Assembly (NCBI GenBank): GCA_016712565.1
Contig: JADJQU010000004.1
Coordinates: forward strand, 518,785 to 582,784
DNA length: 64,000 bases
Reading direction: 5' to 3'
Origin: Planctomycetota bacterium
Lineage (GTDB): Bacteria; Planctomycetota; UBA1135; GCA-002686595
This document shows, piece after piece, positions 8,975 through 17,739 of the stretch. The notes beneath the pieces were generated by a model, which saw only the letters and a list, made by a program, of their open reading frames with translations, was not told where the DNA came from and did not search any database. Within the stretch, counting starts at the first letter, position 1. Each line of letters begins with the position of its first letter. A program made the position numbers and the translations under genes.

Positions 8975-10888
8975 TCAGGGCCCGACGGAGAATTCGATGC
9001 CCGCGGAAAGCGTGGCGTTGTTGGGCGCCGGGAAGCCGGGATCGCGGCCCCACCATTGGGCGTCGACCACGGTGCCGACCACGGAAAGCGCGGCCAGGGG
9101 CGTGCCGCCGAGGCTGCCGCGGGCAAAGGCGTTGACATCGATGGCGAACAGGCCCGAGCAGTCGCTGCCGACCGGGTTGCCGCCGGAGCCCACTCCCGTG
9201 GTGCGGCGCACCGGGGCGCCGATGCACAGGGTGCCGCCGGTGAAGGGCGAGGCAGCCCGCCCATTGACTCCGTAGAGCAACAGGCCCGCCTTGTTGTTCA
9301 TGACGTTGGCCGCGCTGACCGTGAAGCCGCTCGCGGCGCTGGCGCTGGGGATGCCGACCGCGGCGATGGCGGGCGTGCAGCCCAGGGAATTCACCTTGGG
9401 CGTGCAGTACACCACCGTCTCGCACTCGTCCGGGATGCCGTTGACGTTGACGTCCAGGGAGGAGCCCTGGGCGATCTCCGTGGGATCGTAGAGGCCGTTG
9501 CCGTTGCAGTCCGAGGCGGCGATGTGCCGCACGGCGTCGTTGGCGTTGATGCGCCCCCAACCGGTCAGCGTGTCGAAGCCCGGAGTCCCCAGGTCCCGCG
9601 CGGTGAGCTTGAGCACCTGCTGCAATTCGTCGGGCGTCAGGGAGGGCATCAGGGAGAGCATCAGCCCGACCGTCGCCGCCACCAGGGGCGCGGAGAAGGA
9701 CGTGCCGTCGCTGTTGGTGTACGAGGCCCCGGTGGTGGTCGAGCGGATCGCGACGCCCGGCGCCATGACCCACAGTTGGGGGCCGAAGGAGGAGAAGCTC
9801 GCCCGCGCGTCGAGGCGGTCGGTGGCGCCCACGGCCACCACGAGGGCGTTGTTCGCCGGGTAGGTGACGCTGCCCGACGTGTTGCCCGCGGCGCAGTCGA
9901 TGAACACGCCCTTGGTGGTGCGCGCGTAGGCGAGCGCCAGGTCGATGGCCGAGGTCTGGGCCACGCTCAGGCTCAGGGTGATCACGCGGGCCCCGTTGTC
10001 GGCCGCATAGACAATCGCGTCGTCGAGGATCGAGCCCACGGGGGACGCGTCCCCCACGCCCAGGGGCATCAGGCGGCAACCGTCATTGGACGTGAACCCG
10101 CCGGCGAGTCCCGACACGCCCACCGCGTTGTTGGTGCGGGCCGAAATCACACCGGCCACGAAGGTCCCGTGGAAGAAGGGGCCCGCCACCTGATTGTTGC
10201 CGTTGCCGAAGTCCCAGCCGTCGAAGTCGTCGATGAAGCCGTTGGCGTCGTCATCGATGCCGTTGGCCGGGATCTCGCCCAGGTTCTTCCACAGGTTGGC
10301 GGAAAGGTCGGGATGGGTGATCTCCGTGCCGCTGTCGAGTTCGGCGATCACGATCGAAGGCGAGCCCACCGTGACGTCCCAGGCCAGTTCCGCGTCGACG
10401 TCCGCGTCCACGGTGCCGCCGCTCTGACCGGTGTTCTGCAGGTGCCACTGCTGGTTGTACTGGGGGTCGTTGGGCACGCCGTCCCAGACGCCGATCGTGT
10501 TCTCCTCGGCGAACTCCACCATTCCGGTGGAGCGAAGCGCCGCCAGCACGAGGAACAGGTCCGCCCCGGCGGGGAGCCTGAGGTCGTGAATCCCCAGGCG
10601 GTTGGAGCGCACCACTTGCAGGGCCGCGATCGCCGCGCCCTCGGGCCTTGGGAGTTCGACCGAGGCGGCTCGGAACTGCTCCAGGCTTCCGATCGGCGCG
10701 CGGAAGCGCACCGAGATCACCTCGGGGTCCACCCGGTAGCTGCCGGTGCCGTCGGTCACGTACCAATCGGCGCCACGCTGCTCGTAGGTGCGCGGTGCGC
10801 GATCCTGGGCGCTCGCCACGTGCCCGGTGAGCACCAAGAGGCCGCAGGCGAACGAGGGGGCGAGGCGGAGCAGGCTGGAGTGGTTCAA
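8975..10888 (-). CDS. Secreted subtilisin-like serine protease (S8) with planctomycete C-terminal domain
   Basis: 637 residues. A signal peptide ends near HVASA-QD. An N-terminal prodomain-like region follows (to about residue 150), then the S8 catalytic domain: Asp in VIAELDSGTEITHPDL (about 184), His in HGTFVAG (about 240), the oxyanion-hole Asn in AAGNTSG, and Ser in GTSFSAP (about 395). After it come DCNGNGLYDP..DVNVNGIPDEC (about 470-495), a motif frequent in planctomycete exported proteins, and the C-terminal domain starting VYCTPKVNSLGCTPAI and ending in WWGRDPGFPAPNN. The same end domain occurs on three other exported proteins in this window. It is probably an extracellular protein-degrading enzyme. 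All catalytic residues are present. Confidence 0.93.
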   Translation of the reverse strand: MNHSSLLRLAPSFACGLLVLTGHVASAQDRAPRTYEQRGADWYVTDGTGSYRVDPEVISVRFRAPIGSLEQFRAASVELPRPEGAAIAALQVVRSNRLGIHDLRLPAGADLFLVLAALRSTGMVEFAEENTIGVWDGVPNDPQYNQQWHLQNTGQSGGTVDADVDAELAWDVTVGSPSIVIAELDSGTEITHPDLSANLWKNLGEIPANGIDDDANGFIDDFDGWDFGNGNNQVAGPFFHGTFVAGVISARTNNAVGVSGLAGGFTSNDGCRLMPLGVGDASPVGSILDDAIVYAADNGARVITLSLSVAQTSAIDLALAYARTTKGVFIDCAAGNTSGSVTYPANNALVVAVGATDRLDARASFSSFGPQLWVMAPGVAIRSTTTGASYTNSDGTSFSAPLVAATVGLMLSLMPSLTPDELQQVLKLTARDLGTPGFDTLTGWGRINANDAVRHIAASDCNGNGLYDPTEIAQGSSLDVNVNGIPDECETVVYCTPKVNSLGCTPAIAAVGIPSASAASGFTVSAANVMNNKAGLLLYGVNGRAASPFTGGTLCIGAPVRRTTGVGSGGNPVGSDCSGLFAIDVNAFARGSLGGTPLAALSVVGTVVDAQWWGRDPGFPAPNNATLSAGIEFSVGP

Positions 10889-11328
10889 GAGTGTGTTCCT
10901 CGGGTGACCGGCGGTGCGGGTGGAACGCAGCGTCCACCGAGAGCACGCAGGGGTTCCCCTGCAATCCTACCGGGGAAACGCCGGGCGAGGCGGAGGCACG
11001 GACCCTGCCAGGTGCCCGGCGGCCTGACACTGCGGTCATGGAGGGCCCAGGCCCTCGGCACGGGTCCCGGGGACGGCCCCCGCGCGGGCGGCCGATCGCC
11101 GGCGACCCAGCCCTGCGAGGGGCGCCGAAAATCGTTCGCTCGGCTCCCAGCGCCGGCTGTACCTCCCTCGGGGAGTGTGCCGTGCGGGGCCCCGCGGCCC
11201 CCCGGGCTGCCAGGAATGGAAAGCGGGCAGGCGCCTGGAGTCAGGCACCCACCCGCGCCGTCGCTGCCGCAGTCTCTCCACCGCGAGGCCCACCGCCCCG
11301 GACCGCGGCTCGCGTCAGCTGCCGAGGG
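10889..11328. other. Intergenic region, no gene seen
   Basis: About 440 bp upstream of the protease start and downstream of the kelch gene's stop. It should contain the protease promoter. I found no plausible protein, repeat or RNA. Confidence 0.5.
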
Positions 11329-12711
11329 CTATTCCGCCAAGGTCAGGCGCAGGGGCCGCGAGCTGTCCAGTTGTGTCCGATGCGCCGGATTGCGCACGAA
11401 GGCTTGGACCAGCCACTGCTCTCCACTGAGCGCGGGATCGAAGGGGATCGGCAACGTCACGACGCCGCTGGTCAGGCCCGGGAAGAGGCTCGACAGCTCC
11501 ATGGCGAGACGCCGCTCAGGACGCAGGGCCAGTCCGCAGGTCCCCGCGGGCAACGGGATTTCGCGCCGGCCCAGCACCACCAGGGCCTGGCTCGCGTCGA
11601 CCGGCGTGAGCAGGTTGAGGTCCACCGTGTTGCCCAGCCGCGGAGCCGTGCCGGCGAACAGCAGCGGTCCGCCCGTGGCCCCCCAGGGGCTCGGGCCGCA
11701 GCCCGTCCCGAACTCGACCCTGGCCGGAGCCGTGGCCGAGCCCAGCCGCCAGGTGTCTCCAAGGGCCTGCCCGGTGGGCGAGCGCCCGCCGAAGATCAGA
11801 CCGCCTCGGGTGTCGGCCCCGTTGAACACCCACTCCTCGAACACCGTCGACTCGCTGCGCGCGGGCGGCGTGATCAGGGCGGCATGGACCAGGAACTGCA
11901 CCTGCGCATCCCACTCCAGCGTCGCGTCCGCCGCCCCATCGCCCACGATCAGCACGCGACCGCGCGTGAATTCCTGGTACTCCACGGCGTGGCTCGCCAT
12001 GGGCCGCGTCTGCCCGTCCACGAGGCGCCAGTCGACGCCGTCGAAGGCCCACTGATCGGCCAGCACGTTGCCGGCCTCGTCGCGGCCGCCGTGGAGCACG
12101 AACTCCATCGTCAGGCGATCCTGGATCCACACGTGATCCTCACGGGCCGGAGGCCGGTGGGCGGTGGTGATCTGGCTCCAGACCCCTTCGACAAACTTCC
12201 ACGTTTCGTCGCTGCATCCGGCCTGGGTGCGCCCCCCGAACAGGAAGAGCGTGCGCTCGGCGAACTCGTCCACGGCCATGGCGTGTCCGTGGCGCGCGCT
12301 GGGAGCGACCGCGGTGGCGATCTGGCCCCAGGACTGTCCGTTCCAGATCCAGGTGTCTCCCAGGTCGTTGCCCAAGGGGTCCCGTCCGCCGAACAGCAGC
12401 AGGCGGTCGTCGCGGAAGTCGTAGCGACGCAGCGAGTGCTCGTCGCGCGGCGCCGGGCCCACCGTGGACCGCAGAACCCATTGGGCTCCGTCCCAGGACC
12501 AGGTGTCCCCGAAGCACTGAACGCCGTCGCTCCCGCCGAACATCACGGTCTCGAAGGCCGGATAGGAGAAGGCGGACGCGTGACTGAACCGGGGCGCGGG
12601 CGAGGCACCGGTCCTGACCTGGGTCCAGCTCAACTGGGCCAGGGCCGCGGAGGGAAGCAAGGCGAGCGCCGCGAAGGCGCAGAGGCGCCGATGGACGAGC
12701 AGGGTCTTCAT
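11329..12711 (-). CDS. Exported kelch-repeat (beta-propeller) protein
   Basis: 460 residues from ATG 12711, the start that gives a clean signal peptide (MKTLLVHRRLCAFAALALLP..ALAQ). A longer upstream frame is not coding. Kelch-type repeats follow at about residues 25-330, each with paired Gly and Trp (FGGSD..TWSWDG..W, FGGRDPLGNDLGDTWIWNG, FGGRTQAGCSDETW), so a galactose-oxidase-type propeller is expected. The last 130 residues form a different domain with two Cys (FGTGCGPSP.., LPAGTCGLAL). No oxidase copper-ligand set was recognised, so an adhesive or binding role is more likely. It lies 179 bp downstream of the sigma-fusion gene on the same strand and could belong to its regulon. Confidence 0.85.
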   Translation of the reverse strand: MKTLLVHRRLCAFAALALLPSAALAQLSWTQVRTGASPAPRFSHASAFSYPAFETVMFGGSDGVQCFGDTWSWDGAQWVLRSTVGPAPRDEHSLRRYDFRDDRLLLFGGRDPLGNDLGDTWIWNGQSWGQIATAVAPSARHGHAMAVDEFAERTLFLFGGRTQAGCSDETWKFVEGVWSQITTAHRPPAREDHVWIQDRLTMEFVLHGGRDEAGNVLADQWAFDGVDWRLVDGQTRPMASHAVEYQEFTRGRVLIVGDGAADATLEWDAQVQFLVHAALITPPARSESTVFEEWVFNGADTRGGLIFGGRSPTGQALGDTWRLGSATAPARVEFGTGCGPSPWGATGGPLLFAGTAPRLGNTVDLNLLTPVDASQALVVLGRREIPLPAGTCGLALRPERRLAMELSSLFPGLTSGVVTLPIPFDPALSGEQWLVQAFVRNPAHRTQLDSSRPLRLTLAE

Positions 12712-12890
12712 GGAAAAGGGGCCCCTCGGAGGGCGTCTGGGGTCGTGGAGAGTCGAAAAAAGCACCGCGGGGACGGCGCTACTTGCCGCCGGCCTCTCCC
12801 GCGGTTGCAGGAAACCCGACGTCCCGGGGTCCGCCACCCTCCGTCGGGCCCCCCCGCCCGTCCTGGGGCGCCGAGATTTGGGGAGGTGCC

Positions 12891-15800
12891 CTAGGGGAGT
12901 TCGATCACGGCCTGCGGCGGGGCGCCGTCCGAACCGAATTCCAACCTGCCGCGTGCGGACGCGCCGCCGTCGACGTGGACCTCCAGGCCGTAGCTGCCCG
13001 GAGCCAGTTCGAGTTCGAGGCACACCTCGCCCGACGTGCCGGCGGGTGCGCGGGCGAGAAGCAGGCGATCCTCGCCGCCGCCGGAGGGAGATGCGCGCAG
13101 CCGCAGGTGGCTCTGCGCAAAGACCCGAGCGCCGCGAACGAGGACACGCGCCAAGGGCCGGGGCCTGGCGTCCACGCGCCGCGTCACGGCTCCGCCCGCG
13201 GGCACGTCCACCCACTCTTGGGCCAGCAGCACGGAGCCTTCGTGGATCGAGAGCCGATGCCGGCCCGCCGCCAGAACCGAAATCTCGCAGGCCCCCTCGA
13301 CGAAGCGGTTGAACCCGAGCATCACGCTGCCATCGGAAGAAAGCACCGAGGCCCGCAGATCGCCGGCCGCGGGCCGCTCCCCCAGCTCCAACTCCACGCG
13401 CAGTCGGCCGCATTCCTGGACGAGCAGGGGGCCGACGTCGAGCAGGCCCCCAGGCGCCAGTTCCACGGGTCCGTGGAGGGCCTCAATGCCCCCGGGCGCG
13501 GGCAGGATCAAGTGGTAACGGCCGGCGGGCAGGGGGCCCCACTCCACTCGACCGTCCCCCTGGCCGCGGCCCCCGATCACGGTCCCGTCCTGGGCGAGCG
13601 CACTGAAGTCGGCGCGCGCCCGGCCACCGGCGTCGAGGGCCAGGGCGACGATCCGTCCCGTGGGAAGGCGCGCGATCGGCAGCTCGATTTCCAGGGGATT
13701 CCCATCGGCGCGCACCTCCCCCAGGTCCAGCAGGGCTCCCGGATAGCCGCCGGCGGCCGCGTGCAACGTGACGCGCAGAGGTCCCGGCGGATACCCCGGG
13801 TCCTCGAAGCTGCCGTCGTCGGCCACTTCGATGCGCCGCGCGGCCCCCGCTCGGGGCGCCTGGGGCACGACCCGCAGGCGCAGGCCCGTGGGCAGCGGAG
13901 CCTCGGGGCAGTGCACGCGGCCGCGCAACACGCCCAGGTTCGCGGTGACGGGCGACCACTGCACCGTCTCCCCGTCGCGCAGCACGCACACGCGCTCGAG
14001 GTTGTGGCCCAAGTCGTCCTGGGCCCGCAGCAGGGACATCCCGGGAGCGAGGCCCCCCAGATCGAAGGCCGCGCCCAGCGTCACATAGGTGGAGGGCACG
14101 GCCCAGCGCGGCAGCAATTCGTCCACGGCCCGTCCACTGTCGGGTCCGGCCTCCACGCTCAGGTACAGGCCGCCGGCCCCGGGCGCGAGCCCCTCGGCCG
14201 TTCCCGTCCAGCGCGCGCTGGTCCGCAGGGTGAACTCGATCTCCGCGCGCTGGCCTTCCTTCAAGTCCATCAGGCGGCCCTCCAGGGCGTGGCCCGGAGC
14301 GCGGGCCCACAGCCGGATCGACGCTCCCGTGGGCGCGCTGTCCGTGGAGAAGGCCCCCTGCCCGTCGCAGACCAAGGTCAGCGGAGCCTGCCGCGGGTGA
14401 ATGCGCGCCAGCTCGGGGCCGAAGCCCGCCGGCAAGTCCGCGCCCACGAGCACCCGGGCGCCGGGAAGCGGCTTCCCCGCGGAGTCGATCACGCGCCCGC
14501 GCACGCCGGCCGCGGGAGTGCCCACCCGCAGCACGCACTCCATGGTGTTCTCCAGGCCGCCGGCTTCGCCGCCGGAAGCGGCCTCCACGACGATCAAGGT
14601 GCCGGGCGCGAAGCCCTCGGCCACGGCGGACAGGAGTCGCCCCGGCGGGAGATCCCGCAGCAGAAAGGCACCCTGGTCGTCGGCCGTGCCCACGAAGGCA
14701 CCCTCGCCGGGTCGATCCGCGCGCGCGAGCCACAGTCGCGCATGGGCCATGGGCCGGCCCTCGGGCCCCCGCACCACTCCTCGGACCCGGGTTCCCGGAG
14801 CGATCGCGCACTGGATCCGCGGCCCCTCCTCGGGCCACTGCACGTACAGGGGATCGCCGCGGTCGGGGCGAAACTCGTAGAGTCCGGGCGGCAGGTCGGA
14901 GAGCAGCGCTTCCCCGCGGGCGTCGGTGCGCAGTTCGAATCCGCGCAGGGCGGACTCGGCGCCGAAGCGCGGCTCCACCTGAATCGCCAGGGAGGCCGGC
15001 GCGCCGTCGCTGGCGAAGCGAGCGCTGAGGCCCGGTGCGATCCGAACAGGGAGCAGCGCCTCCCTTGGGCCGTCCGCCGGGCGTCGCGATTCCTGGGAAG
15101 TGGAGGTCGGGGACGCGAGGTCCGGTTCCCCCACGCTCGCGGAGGCGTCCCTCTGCTGCTCGGTTCGCGGCGCGGGCCCTTGGGCCAGCTCCCCGGACTG
15201 GGGACCGCGCTCCACCACCCAAGCCACAACGCCCGTCAACACGGCCAGCAGCAGCGCGAGCCCGATCCAGGCCGAGGAGTGGGAAGCCGCGGTTCCCACG
15301 GGAGCCCCCGGGCTCGGAAGCCCGTGGGGCTCGGCGGCCAGGGGCTCGGGGCGAGCGACGGAGTCGAGCACGGCCTGGCGCGCGCGCTCGAGGCCGGTGC
15401 CCGCGTCGAGGAAGCCCGCCAGGGAGGCCGCGAAGCCCGCGGGCAGCAGCAGGCGCAGTCGCTCCATTCCCCGGTGCAGCCAGCTCTTCACCGAACCCAC
15501 GGGGTGTCCGAGGGCGTGGGCAATTTCCGTGGGCGTGAGTCCGTGCACCAGTCGCAGGGTCAGCACCTTGCGCTGGGGCTCGGGCAGTCGCTCGATGGCC
15601 TCGAAGACCGCGCGGGCGAACTCGTGGGCGTGGGCCGCCTCGAGGGGATCGAGGTCGGCGGGAACTCCGATGCGTTGGGGATCGGGCCGCCTGCCTTCGC
15701 GGCGATGGTGGCTGCGCGAGACGTTGACCAGGATTCCGAGCATCCAGGGCATCAGGGGGCGCGACTCGTCGTAGTCCTCCACGGAGCCGAGGATGGCGAG

Positions 15801-15968
15801 GAAGGTCTGCTGGAGCAGGTCCTCGGGTGCCACGCCGGGCTGGGCCAGATGGTGGGAGACGAGCAACAGCTCCTGTGCGCAGAGGTCGAAGACCCGGCTC
15901 AAGTCCTGGGGCCGACGCGTGCGCCTGAACTCGAGGAAACTCTCGCGGGCCTGATCGTCGCGCTGCAT
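12891..15968 (-). CDS. ECF sigma-70 factor fused to a TM helix and a large exported carboxypeptidase-regulatory-like region
   Basis: 1,025 residues from ATG 15968. Residues about 20-95 are sigma region 2 (EDLLQQTFLAIL, PLMPWMLGILVNVSRSHHRR). Residues 115-172 are region 4 (AIERLPEPQRKVLTLRLVHG, PTEIAHALGHPVGSVKSWLH). Residues 233-252 are a hydrophobic helix (AWIGLALLLAVLTGVVAWVV). The remaining ~770 residues carry repeated Ig-like/carboxypeptidase regulatory modules (for example RVRGVVRGPEGRPMAHARLW, GVRGRVIDSAGKPLPGARVL), likely extracytoplasmic. So the sigma domain would be held at the membrane by its own sensor-like exported part, or released by proteolysis; that is inference. No separate anti-sigma gene lies beside it. 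Upstream frame extension to 16262 is non-coding. Confidence 0.88.
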   Translation of the reverse strand: MQRDDQARESFLEFRRTRRPQDLSRVFDLCAQELLLVSHHLAQPGVAPEDLLQQTFLAILGSVEDYDESRPLMPWMLGILVNVSRSHHRREGRRPDPQRIGVPADLDPLEAAHAHEFARAVFEAIERLPEPQRKVLTLRLVHGLTPTEIAHALGHPVGSVKSWLHRGMERLRLLLPAGFAASLAGFLDAGTGLERARQAVLDSVARPEPLAAEPHGLPSPGAPVGTAASHSSAWIGLALLLAVLTGVVAWVVERGPQSGELAQGPAPRTEQQRDASASVGEPDLASPTSTSQESRRPADGPREALLPVRIAPGLSARFASDGAPASLAIQVEPRFGAESALRGFELRTDARGEALLSDLPPGLYEFRPDRGDPLYVQWPEEGPRIQCAIAPGTRVRGVVRGPEGRPMAHARLWLARADRPGEGAFVGTADDQGAFLLRDLPPGRLLSAVAEGFAPGTLIVVEAASGGEAGGLENTMECVLRVGTPAAGVRGRVIDSAGKPLPGARVLVGADLPAGFGPELARIHPRQAPLTLVCDGQGAFSTDSAPTGASIRLWARAPGHALEGRLMDLKEGQRAEIEFTLRTSARWTGTAEGLAPGAGGLYLSVEAGPDSGRAVDELLPRWAVPSTYVTLGAAFDLGGLAPGMSLLRAQDDLGHNLERVCVLRDGETVQWSPVTANLGVLRGRVHCPEAPLPTGLRLRVVPQAPRAGAARRIEVADDGSFEDPGYPPGPLRVTLHAAAGGYPGALLDLGEVRADGNPLEIELPIARLPTGRIVALALDAGGRARADFSALAQDGTVIGGRGQGDGRVEWGPLPAGRYHLILPAPGGIEALHGPVELAPGGLLDVGPLLVQECGRLRVELELGERPAAGDLRASVLSSDGSVMLGFNRFVEGACEISVLAAGRHRLSIHEGSVLLAQEWVDVPAGGAVTRRVDARPRPLARVLVRGARVFAQSHLRLRASPSGGGEDRLLLARAPAGTSGEVCLELELAPGSYGLEVHVDGGASARGRLEFGSDGAPPQAVIELP

Positions 15969-16254
15969 GGGTCTCCGGTTCGCCTGCTTGCCCCGGGGGC
16001 CCCGCCGGTTGCAGTCTAGGGGCGAAATCCGCTCCCGGTGAGGCCCCCCACCTCCCAGGTCGCGCCGGCCGACGGGCACCCCCTGGCCCACTCCGCGGCC
16101 CGCCGGGCGCCACGGCCCGCCGGACCGTTGTCGGGGGCGAGGTCTTGGGGCTCCCGCAGCCCGGGGATGGGGATCACGGTGGGCCGGGGCGGATGGGCGG
16201 ATCCGACGGGCTCGGCGTGCAGTAGCTTGTAGGGCCGACCACGCCCCACCCCCC

Positions 16255-17583
16255 ATGCCCACACCCGCGCGCCCCCTGGTCCTCCTGGCCTTCCTGGCCT
16301 TCCCCGCCTGCCTGCTCGCCCAGGCGCCGCCGGGGTACTACGCCTCGGTCAACACCGCGAACGCGAGCAGCCTGCGCTCGACCTTGCACGCGGTGATCGA
16401 CGACCACACGCGCATCCCCTACACGGCGACGGGAACGGACACCTGGGACGTTCTCAATCTCGCCAGCGAGGATCCCACGAACACGGCCAACGTGCTCGAC
16501 CTCTACCAGAACCGGAGCCTGTCCAAGCAGAGCGGAGGCAACAACTTCTACAACCGCGAGCACACCTGGCCCAACAGCTACGGTTTCCCCAACGACGGCA
16601 CGTGCAACTACCCCTACACGGACTGCCACATGCTGTTCGTGTGCGACATCGCCTACAACGCCTCGCGCGGCAATGCCCCTTTCCGAGCCTGCGGGGGCTG
16701 CACGGAATTCACCACGCTGCCGGGAGGCGGCATGGGCGGCGGCAGCGGCGTCTACCCGGGCAACTCCAACTGGAGCGACGGCTCGGATGTGACGAGCAGT
16801 TGGGAAACCTGGCGGGGCCGGCGCGGGGACGTGGCGCGGGCCATCCTCTACGCGGACGTGCGCTACGAAGGCGGCACCCACGGCGGCAGCGGCTGCGCCG
16901 AGCCGAACCTGGTGGTCACCGACAGCCAGTCCCTGATCGCCAACTCGGCCACGGGCAGCAACGAGAGCCTGGCCTACATGGGCATGAAGGCCGTCCTGGT
17001 CCAGTGGAGCCACGAGGACCCGCCCGATGCCTGGGAGCGCCACAAGAACGACGTGGTGTTCGGCTTCCAGCACAACCGCAATCCGTTCATCGACCACCCG
17101 GAGTGGGTCGACTGCCTGTTCCTCGGCGCCTGCCCGGCCCAGACCACCTATTGCGTGGCCAAGACGAATTCCCTGGGGTGCGTGCCCGTGATCGGATGCA
17201 GCGGGTTCCCCAGCGCCTCGGCCGGGACCGGGTTCGTGGTCTCCACGGGGAGCGTGATCAACAACAAGCCTGGGCTCCTGATCTACTCCAACACCGGTCA
17301 GGCCGCGGTGCCCTTCGCGGGCGGGCTGCGCTGCATCAACGCCCCCGTTCGGCGCTCCGTGCCCCTCGGCTCGGGCGGCAATCCGCCGCCCAACGACTGC
17401 TCGGGCGTGTATTCGATCGACATGAACGCCTTCGGCGCGGGAGCGCTCGGCGGAACTCCGGCGAGCTTCCTCACGGTTCCGGGCACCGTGGTGGACACGC
17501 AGTTCTGGGGCCGCGACAGCGGGTTCGCCGCGCCCAACAACGCCAGTCTGTCGGACGCCCTGGAGTACACGATCGGCGTTTGA
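16255..17583 (+). CDS. Secreted endonuclease I family nuclease with planctomycete C-terminal domain
   Basis: 442 residues with a signal peptide (LVLLAFLAFPACLLAQ). The nuclease domain (about 25-295) has the beta-beta-alpha-metal signature NREHTWPNS at about residue 100, then DCHMLFVCDIAYNASRG, RGDVARAILYADVRY, WSHEDPPDAWE and HNRNPFIDHPEWVD, all typical of EndA/NucM-type nonspecific endonucleases. From about residue 298 follows the clade's end domain (TTYCVAKTNSLGCVPVIG ... FWGRDSGFAAPNN). It probably degrades extracellular DNA for nutrients or matrix turnover. The gene lies divergent to the sigma fusion (about 286 bp between starts). The family and catalytic motif are clear; the biological role is inferred. 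Confidence 0.93.
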   Translation: MPTPARPLVLLAFLAFPACLLAQAPPGYYASVNTANASSLRSTLHAVIDDHTRIPYTATGTDTWDVLNLASEDPTNTANVLDLYQNRSLSKQSGGNNFYNREHTWPNSYGFPNDGTCNYPYTDCHMLFVCDIAYNASRGNAPFRACGGCTEFTTLPGGGMGGGSGVYPGNSNWSDGSDVTSSWETWRGRRGDVARAILYADVRYEGGTHGGSGCAEPNLVVTDSQSLIANSATGSNESLAYMGMKAVLVQWSHEDPPDAWERHKNDVVFGFQHNRNPFIDHPEWVDCLFLGACPAQTTYCVAKTNSLGCVPVIGCSGFPSASAGTGFVVSTGSVINNKPGLLIYSNTGQAAVPFAGGLRCINAPVRRSVPLGSGGNPPPNDCSGVYSIDMNAFGAGALGGTPASFLTVPGTVVDTQFWGRDSGFAAPNNASLSDALEYTIGV

Positions 17584-17739
17584 CCCCGGGGCGCGGCGCG
17601 GGCCGTCTCCGCGAGCCCGCCCGTTCCTCGCGCACGCTTCGCGCCGCTCCGCCGGACGGGGCGCGAGGATCCCGCCTGTGCGGACGCAACCGGCGCGGGC
17701 CGCGCGTGTAGAATCCCGCGGCGATCGCGGCGCACGGCG

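Noticed and set aside
9056..12055. A 999-codon plus-strand frame across the protease and kelch genes
   Set aside because: It is the shadow of the minus-strand genes, which have signal peptides and catalytic motifs.
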